DNA of 64,000 bases from Salticus scenicus (GCA_963930645.1 OZ005657.1:48446153-48510152), one strand, 5' to 3'; counted from the stretch's first letter, positions 33,832-44,958 are shown. Made by a program: numbers and translations. The notes: generated from the letters alone by a model not told the origin.

Positions 33832-34432
33832 TTTGTTTGAGAAGAACTGAAATTTTGTTGCTTCTATCGCTCATAACTTTTTGAAATTACAAGATATTTG
33901 TTTGGGGTTTTCATATAAGTAGCTCAGTACTTTTGGCTATTAAATTATGCAAATGAATTTTATAAAAGCTTGCGCATGCGTAGTTAAAAATTATTTAGCA
34001 AAAGTGCTCATATTTCGTAAGATAATTAACATTTTCGCATTCTGATTACCACATGCTGTGTCTAATGTAGTACGCGAAGTTTTCTAAAAATTGCTTTGCT
34101 CTGGGTCTGATATTCTACGTATTATAATTTAAAAAGTGGCAATATTTTTGCAACTTTTTAAAGAAATAGTTATACCTCAATGAATATATATAGTAACCTT
34201 ATAAAAATTTACACAGATAATTAGAAGAATTCTTATAATCACATGTTGTAGCAAAAACGCATTTCAAGCATTATTTTTTTTACAGCGTTACGCAAAGCAT
34301 TTTGATTTTTGTTTAATTTTTATTGATCCCCTTTTCCTCTTCAGGACAAAATTTTTGCTGAAATATGAGGTATAACATGTTCTTTATATTCCCGAAATTT
34401 CAAGGTAATTCCTAAAAATTTTTTCTAAATAA
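33050..34432. repeat. Long inverted repeat (foldback) of about 1.4 kb
   Basis: The left arm (about 33050-33650) and right arm (about 33835-34432) are inverse copies over most of their roughly 600 bases. Matching phrases include TTCAGCAAAAGTTTTGTCCT/AGGACAAAATTTTTGCTGAA and ACTACGCATGCGCAA/TTGCGCATGCGTAGT. A further pair is CATAACTTTTTGAAATTA and its inverse. The centre is simple A- and T-rich sequence. There is no clear target duplication and no coding capacity. Confidence 0.85.
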
Positions 34433-36589
34433 TTGAAACCGTGTAAATTTGAAAGTGTCGAAATACTTATTGGTAGATGGAGTATACATATATTTATTTT
34501 GGGGGTCCCGGAAACGGTTCTAACAATTTTGATGGAAGTTTGGGGTTGGGGGCTACTTGGGGTGCAAAATCAATCGCTCTTATCCTCATCTTCGGGAAAA
34601 TTCGTGTTGCCGTTTGCTACATATTGCTATATACACTTCATTTGCCGTTTGCTACGTATAGCAGAAAATGGGTTTACTCAGAAACATATATAAGGCAGGA
34701 ATGTTTGTGTCCCCGATTTTCAACAAAGATATTATTGATAGTTTTCCAAAAAAGTTAAGCAACTATAACCAAAATTACAATTCGTAATTACTAGTGGAAA
34801 ATAAAATAAAAAACTCGAAACGCAAACACCCCTGATAATGATATGGATGAAAGTTTGAGGTTAAGCGATTTTTGGAGTGCTGAATCGATTGAACGTATCC
34901 TTATCTTCAGGAAAATTAGCGTTTGGTGTTAATCCTTTATTCGTCGGTTGCAATATATAGCAGAAATTGGGTTTACTGGGAAATGGATATAACGATTTTG
35001 GCGAAAATTTGGGAATAAGTGAATTTTTTAGTACTAAATCGATTGGACTTATACTCATCTTCAGGAAATTTCGTGTTAGATGTTAATCCTTTATTCGACA
35101 GTTCCAAAATATGACAGAATTTGTATTTACTTGGAAATGGATATAATGATTTTGATGACCTTTAGGAGTTAATTTTTTTTTTGCGGTACAAAATCAATTA
35201 GACATATCCTCATCTTTAGAAAAATTCGTGTCTACTGTTTACCCTTTAACTTCCGTTTGCAAAATATAGCAGATATTGGTATTCTCAAGAATGGATATGA
35301 CGATTTTGATTAAATTTTGGGTTCTATGTTTTTTGGAGTAAAAATTCCATTATATTTATCGTCATCTTCGTGAAAATTGGGGTTCGCTGTTAACCTTTTA
35401 TCTGTTGGTTACAAATTATGGCAGAAATTTGATTTACTTGGAAATGGATAAAAAGAGTTTGATGAACGTCTGGAATCAAGAATTGTTTACGATGAAAAAT
35501 TAATTAGATTTAATCTCATTTTCAGGAAAACTTGCTTTCGCTGTTAATCCTACGTCGGTTGCAAAATATAGCAAAAATTGGGTTTACTCGGAAATAAATA
35601 TAACGATATTGATGAATGTTAGTGATTAAGGGTGTTTTGAAGTGGAAAATTGGTTAGATTCATTCTCATATTAGAAGAATTTGCGTTTGCTTTTATTCTT
35701 CTGTTGCAAAATATGGCAGAATTTGAGTTTACTGGGAAATTAATCTGACGATTTTAATAAAAACTTAAGGTTAAAGATTTTATGAGAATATAAACTCATT
35801 GGACTTATCCTCATCTTTAGGAAAATTTGCTTTTACTGTTAATCCCCACTCTGCCTTCTGTAAAAATATAACAAAAATGAGTTTTTCTTGAAATGAATCT
35901 AAAAATTTTGGTAGAATATTAGTATTAAGGATTTTCCGAAATGACAATTTCATCTGATTCCTACTCACAGGGAAACTCTTTGAAGTGGTAATCACCGATT
36001 TTCTTGAAAAAAATACTGGCATAAGATTTAATCATAAATAGTATTTTCCTAAAATATTAGCTGCTGAGTCGCAATAGATAATCTAGAAAAAATTATTAAA
36101 AATGAGAACATGTCTGCAATATTTCCAAAAAAGCGCTTGTTTGGCGACTGCATTCTCGAAAATTTCATTGCTATAAAGATTAAATAGATGTAGATGTTCT
36201 ACTTTTTCTTTGATAGGCAAACGAAGTCCATACGCAGTCGAGCACTTGAAAATTAAGAAGAGATTAACAAAAACCTGATAATTTACCAGATTTCGACTTA
36301 CTTAGTTGAAATTCTAAATAACATTTAACATTTCAATTAAGTAAGCTGTTTCAATGACAATTGCGAGTTGGCGATAAGACATTAAGCAAAACGAAACTTC
36401 GACGAACAAACAGCTCCACAGAAAATGAGTTGAGGAGGTTCAACATCTCATTACAGCTACGCATGGGTAATTGGAGACGGTGTACGATTCTACCCTAAAT
36501 TTTGTCCGACGATAAGCAAAGAATTAGCAAAGTGCGAAAATAAAATTACTTGCTCTCAGCTCGGTTAACGTTGAGGTTGAATCGATTCA

Positions 36590-36882
36590 ATATTACATTG
36601 GAGCTAACTAGTAGGAAATTGACGACGGTCTAGGACTCACCCCTAGGGGTGGTCCGGAGACAAAATGTACAATTTTAATCTCCGCGATTAAGGGTGGCAC
36701 ATCCGCTTCGGTATCCCATATTGTGTTATTTTATGGAGTATAGAGGACATGGAACCCACGGCGGATTGTACGTACCCTCTACCATTAACGTACAGGACGA
36801 TCTTTTATCATTTACAGTATAAAATTTGCAATTCTCAAACTTTAAGTTCGTTGCTCTGCGAATTGAGCTACCTCGTCTCATT
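36590..36882 (-). repeat. tRNA-derived SINE copy inside T1 copy 2
   Basis: The minus strand begins with a tRNA-like head (GTAGCTCAATTCGCAGAGC). It continues through the same body as the SINE at 22140-22454 (GGACCACCCCTAGGGGTGAG, GTCGTCAATTTCC). It is diverged and the B-box is worn. Confidence 0.65.
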
Positions 36883-37162
36883 TGAGAAAGATGCAGCCAG
36901 GAAAGATTTAAGCCAACTAAACGCTATTTAAACTTAAGATGGACGTGCTTAATCGTAGTATTGAAGTTGAGTAAGTTTCACAAATCTTTGATGCTACACA
37001 GTGGGCAATTGGCGACGATCTGGCACTCACCCCTAAGGAGGATCCGGCATGTCTAACAGAAAATATTGCTTCTTTAAAATATACATTAAATATTTCTTTT
37101 TTTTTTTCTTTCGTTAAAAAAAGAATAACAGATACCTCTCGAAGTCTTATAAAACTTATGTA

Positions 37163-37375
37163 CAGTCGGTAACAAAAGTGTCTGAACACTAGCAAAAATT
37201 CTTATGTAAAAAAAGTACACTTCATACGGTTTTGTTAAATAAATCCTTGTCGAATCCTGTTCTTAGTCAGTGTAAGAACAGGATTCGACAAGGATTTTTT
37301 TAACAAAACCGTATTAACTGTACTTTTTTTACATAGGAATTTTTGCTAGTGTTCGGATACTTTTGTTACCGACTG
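37163..37375. mobile_element. Family M palindromic MITE, copy M6
   Basis: Ends read CAGTCGGTAACAAAAGTGTC and the matching inverse (GTTACCGACTG), flanked by TA. This GGTAACAAAA variant is shared with M8. Confidence 0.88.
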
Positions 37376-37451
37376 TACATCCGATTTGACTCGACATCCC
37401 CCTGTAAATTTCGTCTGATCAGGACTAATATTACACGACAGATTACAACAC

Positions 37452-37482
<31 letters not shown>

Positions 37483-37499
37483 TAAATAAAATAAAAAGA

Positions 37500-37830
37500 G
37501 CCACTCAGCGCCAGGGGGAGAATCGAACCCCTTTTTCTACCCTCGAAAGAGATTAGCGAGGGCGACATACTTATTCAGCCACGGAATATCCGCATTCAGC
37601 GTGACAATTATTTTTGAAACTACAAGATTTCGCAGTTAATAATTCTTTAAGATTCTACTGCATATTTTTACAATTTTTTTTAGTAGTAATGCACATGCTT
37701 TTTCAATTCCAAATAATCCCCTCCGCGAAGGATCAAAATTGTGATAGCGCGTCTACGGACCATCCCTAGGAATATATCCCAGACTGTCGCCAAGTGCCCG
37801 CTTCATAGCTCTAGTGCGAATTAAAACCTA
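37500..37830 (-). repeat. tRNA-like head and SINE 3' pieces inside T1 copy 2
   Basis: 37500-37592 (minus) shows A-box TGGCTGAATAAG and B-box GGTTCGATTCT, the counterpart of 12722-12810. SINE 3' sequence on the plus strand follows at 37690-37830. A further minus-strand piece lies at 38203-38365. Confidence 0.55.
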
Positions 37831-38990
37831 CTCAACTTCAAAACATTTTAAATATTTTATTTTTGATTTATTTATTTCAGTATTAATTAAATCAAGTGTA
37901 CTAAAAATCAAATGTTCAATCAAATATTCAATAATCATATACTATTATAATTCAGATTAAATTTTTAATCGCCAGCAAATTTATATAAATGCATATGCCG
38001 AGTATTCCAGACGTTCAATTACTCTAGATTACATGTAAATGTTATCTCAAGTAATGTAAAATTAAATCTGAATTTGTAATTGCATTATTTTAAATATATG
38101 CAATATTGAAACATTACATAAAATAATGGAAATATTATATCTAACACAAAACATAATGTCATTTTTCTAAATAGAAACTTCTAGATTTCAGAAAATATAT
38201 TGAGTGTTGAGTGGGTTTAACGTCGCACTATAGCTACGCAGTGGGAAATTGGAGATGGCCTTATATTCACTCATTGGGATATTCTGGAGACATGCATCAT
38301 AATTTTGATCCTCCGCGGAGGGGATGAATTCCTTGCTTCAGTTACCCTAGAGCGATAGAAAACACAACTATCTCCTATACTGAATTTTTTTGGCATCACT
38401 GAAGGAAGGTTAATGTGATTTGGCGATGACTTTTTTCGTATTTGGCGTTCAAAACGTAAAGTTTAATAATTTTTTACAGCTTTCCTGTTGCGATTCAGCA
38501 GCTAATTTTTTCACAAGTGAATTAAGTATAGTGTAAACTATTTCTGTAATTTTTTAAGAAAATCGGTGATTACCACTTGGAAGAGTTCCCTTGTCAGAGT
38601 CAAGAAAATTAGTGTTCATTGTTAACCCTCACTCCAACCGTTGGAATATAAGGCAGAAATCGGATATACTCCGGGTTTTATCGGGAATGGTTTAAATGAT
38701 TTTCATAGAAATAAAGTTGACAAACCCATCTGATTTATCGTCTGAAAAAGTAGTTTTCACTGTTAACTTTATTTCCACGTTGGAAAATACGGCTGAAACT
38801 TGGTTCTCTAGAAAATGGCTCTAACGACGTTGATAAAAACTTATGGTAAAATGTTTTTGAGATGACAAATCCATTTAACTTAATCCTCATCTTCACGAAA
38901 ATTAGCGTTCGTTGTTAACACTTTTTCATCCATTACAACATATTACAAAACTTGGTTTTCTCTAAAATGAATCAAACAATTTTATTAAAC

Positions 38991-39048
38991 ACACACACAC
39001 ACACACACACATATATATCTATCTATCTATCTATATATATATATATAT
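38991..39048. repeat. Compound (CA)n(TATC)n(TA)n microsatellite
   Basis: Consecutive CA, ATCT and TA runs sit directly before the foldback element at 39050. Confidence 0.9.
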
Positions 39049-39049
39049 A

Positions 39050-39572
39050 GACAGGGGATTATAATTAAAGTTACAATTTCAAAACACTATAATATTAAAA
39101 CTACCCATCAGAGCGATTTGATATTTTACCAGAGCTATCGTGAGGCAATGAAATTTTGTTTGGGGGGGGGGGAAAAGAGCAGTTCCAACATTTTCCTACA
39201 GATGGCACTGTCAGGATAATGTCAGGGGAAACGCCTAAATGGACTCATTAAACACAGGAATGTTGTTAGCAACACAATGGAATAGTTGGGAATAATAGAC
39301 TTCAAGTGTTTACAACAATTTTTTTTAGCAAAAAGACAAGAATACGTATTTACAGTGGAAACAGCCATAGTGAAAAGAGAAAAAGTGGAGCTTCATGCAA
39401 CAAATACTTTACGGACAATTAACGGCAAATTTTGAAATTATTTTTTTAGTTTTATTTTGCCAAACAAAATTTCATTGCCTCACGATTGCTCTGGTAATAT
39501 ATCAAATCGCTCTGATGGGTAGTTTTAAAATGATAGGGTTTTGAAATCGTAACTTTCATTATAATCACTCTC
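39050..39572. mobile_element. TA-flanked foldback element inside the tandem array
   Basis: Inverted ends of about 110 bases pair, for example CTACCCATCAGAGCGATTTG with its inverse near 39510. GAGGCAATGAAATTTTGTTT also pairs with its inverse near 39465. TA flanks both sides, as with Tc1/mariner-type insertion. No transposase is visible. Confidence 0.7.
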
Positions 39573-40679
39573 TATATATATATTTATGAGAAACCTATCT
39601 AGCATATCCTCATCTTCAGGAAAACTAGTGTTGATTGCTGTATTAATTCTCACTCCATCCTGGCAAAATATGGCAGGAATTTGATTTTGTTGGAAACTGC
39701 TCGAGCGATTTTTGATAAATATTTAAGGCTTGGAATATTTTTAGAAGACAATTCAAACTGAATTTTCCTCCTCTTCAGTAAGGTTAACGTTTCTAGTTAG
39801 CCTTTTGTCTGCCCGTTGCAAAACTACAGCAGAAACTTGGTTTTCTAGGAAATGGCTCTAACGATTTTCATAAAAATTTAGTATATGGTGATTTTTAAGG
39901 TGAGAAACCCATCATATTTATCCTGGTCTTTATGAAAATTAGCATTTACTGCTAATCCTTACATTGCCTGCGGCAGAATGTGGCAGAGAGTTTGTTTTCT
40001 TAGAAATTATTTGAATGATTTTGATAAAAAAATTGATTCAAAAAATTTTTGAGTTTGCAATTGAACTGTAAACACAGATATCTGCCATTCTCTTTAGGAC
40101 AATTCGCGTTCGTTGGTGACCCATGCATTCACCAGGAAAAAACGGTAGAATCTTCGTTTTTTACGAAAGTACTGGAATAATTTTGGTAAATATTTAGAAC
40201 TAGCACGTTTTTGATATAAAATACCCCCAACTTCAATATAATTTGCTGGTAACCCGCTCACCACACGGGAAAAATACGGCAGATTTTTTTTTTTTTTAAT
40301 GGCTAGAACGGTTTTGTAAAGAAAAAAAAATAGATTTTTTATTCTTTTCCTTTTTTGGAGAAAAAAACAGGTCTCACTTACATTCTTCTTCGGAAAAATT
40401 AGCCGTTGCTGGTCTTTGCCTGTAATGACTAGATAAAATATAGTGGGAATCTGGTTTTCTAGGAAACTGGATGAATAATTTTGATAAGAAATTATAGTTA
40501 AAGTTTTGGCATTATTTTGGCATTATAATTCGATTTAAATTTCCCTTATCCTCCGGAAAATTAGTTCTAAGTGGTAACGCTTTACCTTGAGCAAACAAAT
40601 AAGAAATATAAATATCTGATAACAAATAACTGTATCTACACTATGAATGATTTTTACAATGGGACCAAGACTATACTCG

Positions 40680-40716
40680 GTCATAATAAGAAAAATATAA
40701 TGCAAGAAAAGAGGTG

Positions 40717-40751
<35 letters not shown>

Positions 40752-40795
40752 GGTTACTAACACTGCTCCTGAACAAACTAAAATGTTGGCATGTG
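40680..40795. mobile_element. Family P MITE, copy P9, right arm only
   Basis: GGCGGTTACTAACACTGCTC followed by CTAAAATGTTGGCA is the right arm of the family. The left arm is lost, with a long poly-A in its place. Confidence 0.45.
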
Positions 40796-40799
40796 TGAT

Positions 40800-41849
40800 A
40801 TGCACATGGCAAGAAAATTAATGTTTTTGATTTAATTAAAACATTTTTTAAATAACATCGCAAATTTACATATTCACAAAAGATTCAACTTTTACTTAGA
40901 ATCTTTACCTTTTTTTTAAATAAATAATTAATATATATATATATTTGCGTTAGAATTACTGTGTTTGTTGAAAGCTTAAACTTTTCATATGAAAATAAAA
41001 TTTTTACAATGTTATTCAAATTCCTTTTTTCGCTGTACTACATTTTTTTTTTTTTTTTTTTTTTTTGAGATGCTTATTTTCAAACAGCGTCTAAATAAAA
41101 ATAAATCAACAGATGACTGCAATGCATTATTGTTATAAATTTATAGTGTTTAAATTTCTATCGTAGTAAAAATATTTTTTTTTTGTTTATAGATGTTAAA
41201 TATTATGATACGTTTTAATTACTATTTTAAACTAAATTCTTTTTTATTATTTTTATTTTTGTTTTATTTTATTTTTTAAATCTTTAAATTACAAACAAAA
41301 ACAATCATTTGAAAATGTCTAACAGAATACTAAACAGAATTGTGCCATTGCAATGTAGGATTACTAAAATAGAATTAATTTGTCGCTCATATATACGTAG
41401 TTTAAATTACTCTAGTACACGTAGGAATAAAACTAACAAAATGCACTGTAATTGTGTTGAAATTTCTTTATTTTATATGGTCTAGACAGTGGAACGAATG
41501 TTCAGTTCCCTACGAATGGCTAACGAAATTACTTTCTTCATACTGCCAAAAGATAATGCAACTTCTTATTAGGATTTAAGACTCTTAGAACAAAGTTTCA
41601 ATTTAATACAATTTTAATTAAATTTGACTTAGTGTGAAAGAAATGTTAGGGTGAACTTTAAATAAATATATTGTCATGTGATAGATGAGCATTGTAAAAT
41701 GATATTTGAATATATTAAAATGAAAATCAAATGAATAACAGTTGAAATGAAACAGCTATTTAGCGCTAAATGTAAGCAGTCAGTTTTTGCTTCGGAACTT
41801 TTTTTTTAGACGTATCTATTTTTAAACACCAACACCACACACACACATA
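40800..41849. other. AT-rich stretch, nothing recognised
   Basis: No coding or element signature. A poly-T tract is near 41043. Confidence 0.4.
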
Positions 41850-41866
41850 CAGGGTGTCCCATAAAC

Positions 41867-42066
41867 ATACTTGCCAACAACCTAATTAATATTCCGTAGT
41901 ATTATTAGCCTCACCCTTTTTTCACACCAATAAATTTTTACAGTAATATTCTCCAAATGCGATTGAGATTAAATAAGTAGAAAAATACTCTAAAAAGATA
42001 CTGGTGTGAAAAAGAAGGCGGGGCTAACAATACTACAGAATATTAATTAGGATGTTGGCAAGTAGG
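41867..42066. mobile_element. Family P palindromic MITE, copy P10
   Basis: The arms TTGCCAACAACCTAATTAAT and inverse match over about 50 bases. CCCATAAAC flanks both sides as a perfect 9 bp duplication (41858-41866, 42067-42075). It sits in the TIR of the surrounding element. Confidence 0.85.
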
Positions 42067-42172
42067 CCCATAAACAGCGCTTTAACTCAACACAGCCAGA
42101 TTCCTCGTTGGGAATACATAAAAAATGCCCAAAGAACTCTACCTGTACGATCCATAGTTTACGAGAAAAATA

Positions 42173-42387
42173 CAGTCGGCAGCAAAAATATTCGAGCGCT
42201 AGTAATAATTTCTGTGTAAAAAAAGTACACTTAATACTACTTTGTTAAATAAATCTTTTTCGAGTCATATTCTTAGTCCGCCTAAGAACATGATTCAAAA
42301 AGGATTTATATAACAAAACAGTATTAAGAGAGCACGTTTTTTACATAGGAATTATTGCTAGTGCTCGAATAATTTTGCTGCCGACTA
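42173..42387. mobile_element. Family M palindromic MITE, copy M7
   Basis: The ends are CAGTCGGCAGCAAAAATATT and inverse. The right end is slightly damaged (CCGACTAG). It is inserted at TA in the left arm of the surrounding element. Confidence 0.82.
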
Positions 42388-42841
42388 GAACTCCTACATA
42401 GATAGGCTGACGTATCCGCCACTTTCTATCCCACAAGACCGGCTGACGATTTATTATTGGTGGTTTTTCGGCAATAAATTGCACAAATAACTTCAGAAAA
42501 GGGCACCGTCTTTTTATATTTTCTTCTAATCCAGAAAGAAGGAAAAAGTGGATTATAAATTGCCTACGTAACTCGTGGATACCCGGAGCAGGAGCACAAC
42601 TTTGTAGCGTAAGATTTCCCTTATTTTCAAATTATTTCATTTTATTTTCAAAGTTTGACAAATTTAATATGAATGTACTGTTTTTTTTTTTAAGTTATTG
42701 TTTTAAATTCTTTTAAAATTAACTTTAACATAACATTTCTTTTAACGTGAAGGGTTGCAGTTTTGAGAATGTTGGCGATGTTCTTAAAATTGCCAACTTG
42801 TATGTTTCGTGATAAGAAGTTCTAGCTCACTTGATCTGTAT

Positions 42842-42906
42842 CAAGGCTGAACTGGATCCGACGCTCTTTCGCGCTGCGGTGGAGCGTCGGATCCAGTTCA
42901 GCCTTG
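42842..42906. other. Perfect 25 bp GC-rich hairpin with 15-base loop
   Basis: CAAGGCTGAACTGGATCCGA followed by CGCTC (42842-42866) is exactly inverted at 42882-42906. The loop is TTTCGCGCTGCGGTG. The stem is about 60 percent GC in AT-rich surroundings. It could be a MITE core or a small-RNA precursor. Nothing in the sequence decides between these. Confidence 0.85.
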
Positions 42907-43046
42907 TCTGTATAGAAGTTTAAAGGCGATAAAAACGCTAATCAGGTAACCTAGCTTTTTCTACCGCCAACACTTTCACAGACGGGCTAGAAAATGACGG
43001 ATACTGCGCCAGCTCTTATCATATAGGAGTCTTACTGCTGACTGTA

Positions 43047-43250
43047 CGAAAAAGTATGTGGTCACAGCCGTGTCAAGGAAAAACCTCGTATTGGACACAT
43101 CAACAGCAGTATTTGCATATCTTTGATATGCAAGGCAGACATTTTGAACATTTGTCTTTATAAATATTGGCAAATACTGCTGTTGATGTGTCAAAATGTG
43201 TTTTTTCCTTGCACCGGCTGTGACGTCATACTTTGTTTTTTCGTATTTTT
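43047..43250. repeat. Inner inverted repeat of the 41850-43361 element
   Basis: GTCACAGCCGTGTCAAGGAA and GACACATCAACAGCAGTATTTGC at the left are inverted at the right (TTCCTTGCACCGGCTGTGAC). A short palindrome, GCATATCTTTGATATGC, lies between them. The arms are about 80-90 bases. Confidence 0.75.
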
Positions 43251-43549
43251 CTCGTAAACTATGGATCGTACAGGTACAGTTAGTTCTTTGGGCATTTTTT
43301 ATGCACTCTCAACGAGAAATCTGGTTGTGCAGAGTTTGGGAGCTATTTATGGGACACCCTGTATATATATTTATTCATTTTATGTAGCAAATTTGCTTTT
43401 AATTTTAAAGAGTCTTATTTTATATACCAGTTACAGGGATAGATCGCTGGCGCAGAACTCATATCGGTATTTGTTTAAGAAATCTCTCTACTTATAATAT
43501 CATTGATTTAAGAAGTAGAAAATTTTCTTTCATTGATAGTGGTATGAGT

Positions 43550-44288
43550 TAGAGGTGAGTTCGGGCTCTATTTTGGCCCGAAACATTTTTGAACTGAGCT
43601 CGCCCGAGCCCGAAAAAAATTGCGTGATCAGAGCCCGAGCCCGCCCGAGCCCTATATTGATAGTGGTACGCTATGCAACGCATACACAATAGTAAAATTA
43701 AATACCGTTTTCATTTTCAAATTAATTTTCTTATTACCAATCCTCAATTTAAATAACTATAAATGTTATTATAACAATTTATAATGTCTGTGTCTCTGTA
43801 TGCATGTATATATTTCTCTGTATAATATATATTTATAGTTCAGCCCATTGTTTATAACGCGCCTATCGGGGGACAAAAAATTTATCCGAATGAGTGATAT
43901 AATGAGGCCCAATCTAACAAAGGAGGAAGGATTACTGAAAAAAAAAAAAAAAAAAAAAAAAACTATGACATAATATGATTCCCGTTGAAAAAAAAGAACT
44001 TCTATTTAGAAAAATGAAAGTCAAAGCTACTAAGGTTTGCAAGATTATTTTGTGATTTATAATCTATCATGACTATTATGGCATTACTAAAGGTGCTCTC
44101 AAAATGAATAAAATTTCTCTTTTTTTTTTACATTTTCCAGTTAGCGAAGAATAAAATAAACGGAACTTTTAGCTTGAATCCGAGCCCGCCCGGAGCCCGA
44201 AGACTTGCGTAAGATTTGAGCCCGATCGGGCTCGGGCCCGGGCTCGGACTCGGGCTTACGGGCTCGGGCTGAGCCCGTCTCATCTCTA
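43550..44288. mobile_element. hAT-type non-autonomous element, GC-rich subterminal repeats
   Basis: Termini TAGAGGTGAG and inverse CTCATCTCTA are flanked by a perfect 8 bp duplication GTATGAGT (43542-43549, 44289-44296). Both features are typical of hAT. The first and last roughly 110 bases are dense in GAGCCCG/CGGGCTC units in both orientations. There is no transposase. The minus-strand open frame over the right end is a repeat artefact. Confidence 0.85.
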
Positions 44289-44322
44289 GTATGAGTGCTG
44301 CGCCAGTGTTTCATCCCTGCAG

Positions 44323-44634
44323 TTAACACTTTCGCGACCGCTGACGTACATTCACGTCATTTGAAAATATCTAACTCCACCAGTGAGCGTTTCTTTCGCA
44401 ATTTGTGTGTTATTCATTTCTTAAAAATGTACTCAATATTCATATTTGTACTACCATTATACTATGGATATAAATGCTTTAATTAAAAAGAGTATAACTA
44501 TAATGTATATCCATTTGTAATATAAATGTGAATAAGCAAAATTTTGTTCTGAAATATTGCAAATGAGAAGAATAACGCCTACAGGCGGACCTTACCGTGA
44601 AAAAGACAAAAACATGCGGTCGTTAAAGTGTTAA
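44323..44634. mobile_element. TTAA-flanked MITE, CACTTTCGCGACCGC type
   Basis: TTAA lies at both ends, with termini CACTTTCGCGACCGC and the inverse of GCGGTCGTTAAAGTG. Inside is AACTCCACCAGTGAGCGTTTC and, in the right half, its near-inverse (AACGCCTACAGGCGG). A sister copy lies at 55561-55872 and a partial copy at 52930-53155. Confidence 0.75.
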
Positions 44635-44918
44635 CATGCAACATATATTCTGTTAGATTTTTGTGTGCAATCAATAATTTAATCTGTTCCAAAGAATTAA
44701 GTGACCACCAACATGACGAAGTAAATTAAAGCAAAATAATAATAATAATAATAATACTTATGATGAAAAAGACACTTACTATGAAAAAGACAAAAACATG
44801 CGGTCGCGAAAGTGTTAATATGCAATATATATTTTCTTAGATTTTTGTGCGCAATCAATAATTTAATCTATTCCAAAGAATTAAGTGACCACCAACATGA
44901 CGAAGTAAATTAAAGCAA

Positions 44919-44958
<40 letters not shown>
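44600..44958. repeat. Tandem duplication of about 185 bp
   Basis: The unit runs from the TTAA MITE end (AAAAAGACAAAAACATGCGG) through CAATCAATAATTTAATCT to an (AAT)n tract. It occurs at about 44600-44754 and again at about 44786-44958, with few differences. The second copy lacks the rest of the MITE. Confidence 0.85.

Larger units (their letters stand above)
35968..38593. mobile_element. Foldback DNA transposon T1, copy 2 (2.6 kb)
   Basis: It shares ends with copy 1 (CAGGGAAACTCTTTGAAGTG on the left, and the inverse of CAAGGGAACTCTTCCAAG on the right). TCA flanks it on both sides (35965-35967 and 38594-38596). The insertion falls cleanly inside a unit of the 155 bp array. It contains one family M MITE and SINE segments in the same order as copy 1. 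Confidence 0.8.
34440..40580. repeat. Diverged tandem array of about 155 bp units, interrupted
   Basis: A unit with the anchor ATCCTCATCTTCAGGAAAAT recurs about every 146-160 bases, for example near 34900, 35052, 35211, 35367, 35515, 35663 and 35810. It resumes at 38600-38990 and 39600-40580. Each unit also carries GTTAATCC…GTTGCAAAATATAGCAGAAATT and AACGATTTTGATGAAA. The array is broken by T1 copy 2 (35968-38593) and by the element at 39050-39572. Units have drifted strongly, so the array is old. Confidence 0.8.
41850..43361. mobile_element. TA-flanked foldback element with CAGGGTGTCCC ends
   Basis: Termini are CAGGGTGTCCCATAAAC and the inverse …ATTTATGGGACACCCTG, each beside TA. Inward the arms continue as inverse copies: CTGTACGATCCATAGTTTAC near 42143 and its inverse near 43251, plus GCCCAAAGAACTCT and its inverse near 43290. 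This is a mariner-type non-autonomous element. It contains P10, M7, a perfect GC-rich hairpin and an inner inverted repeat. Confidence 0.75.

Noticed and set aside
34440..40580. Regularly spaced repeats that superficially recall a CRISPR array
   Set aside because: Units of about 155 bp are contiguous and diverged, with no short conserved repeat and unique spacers. The genome is plainly eukaryotic.
44141..44329. 62-residue Arg/Glu/Pro-rich frame
   Set aside because: It is a translation of the GAGCCCG repeats at the hAT element end.
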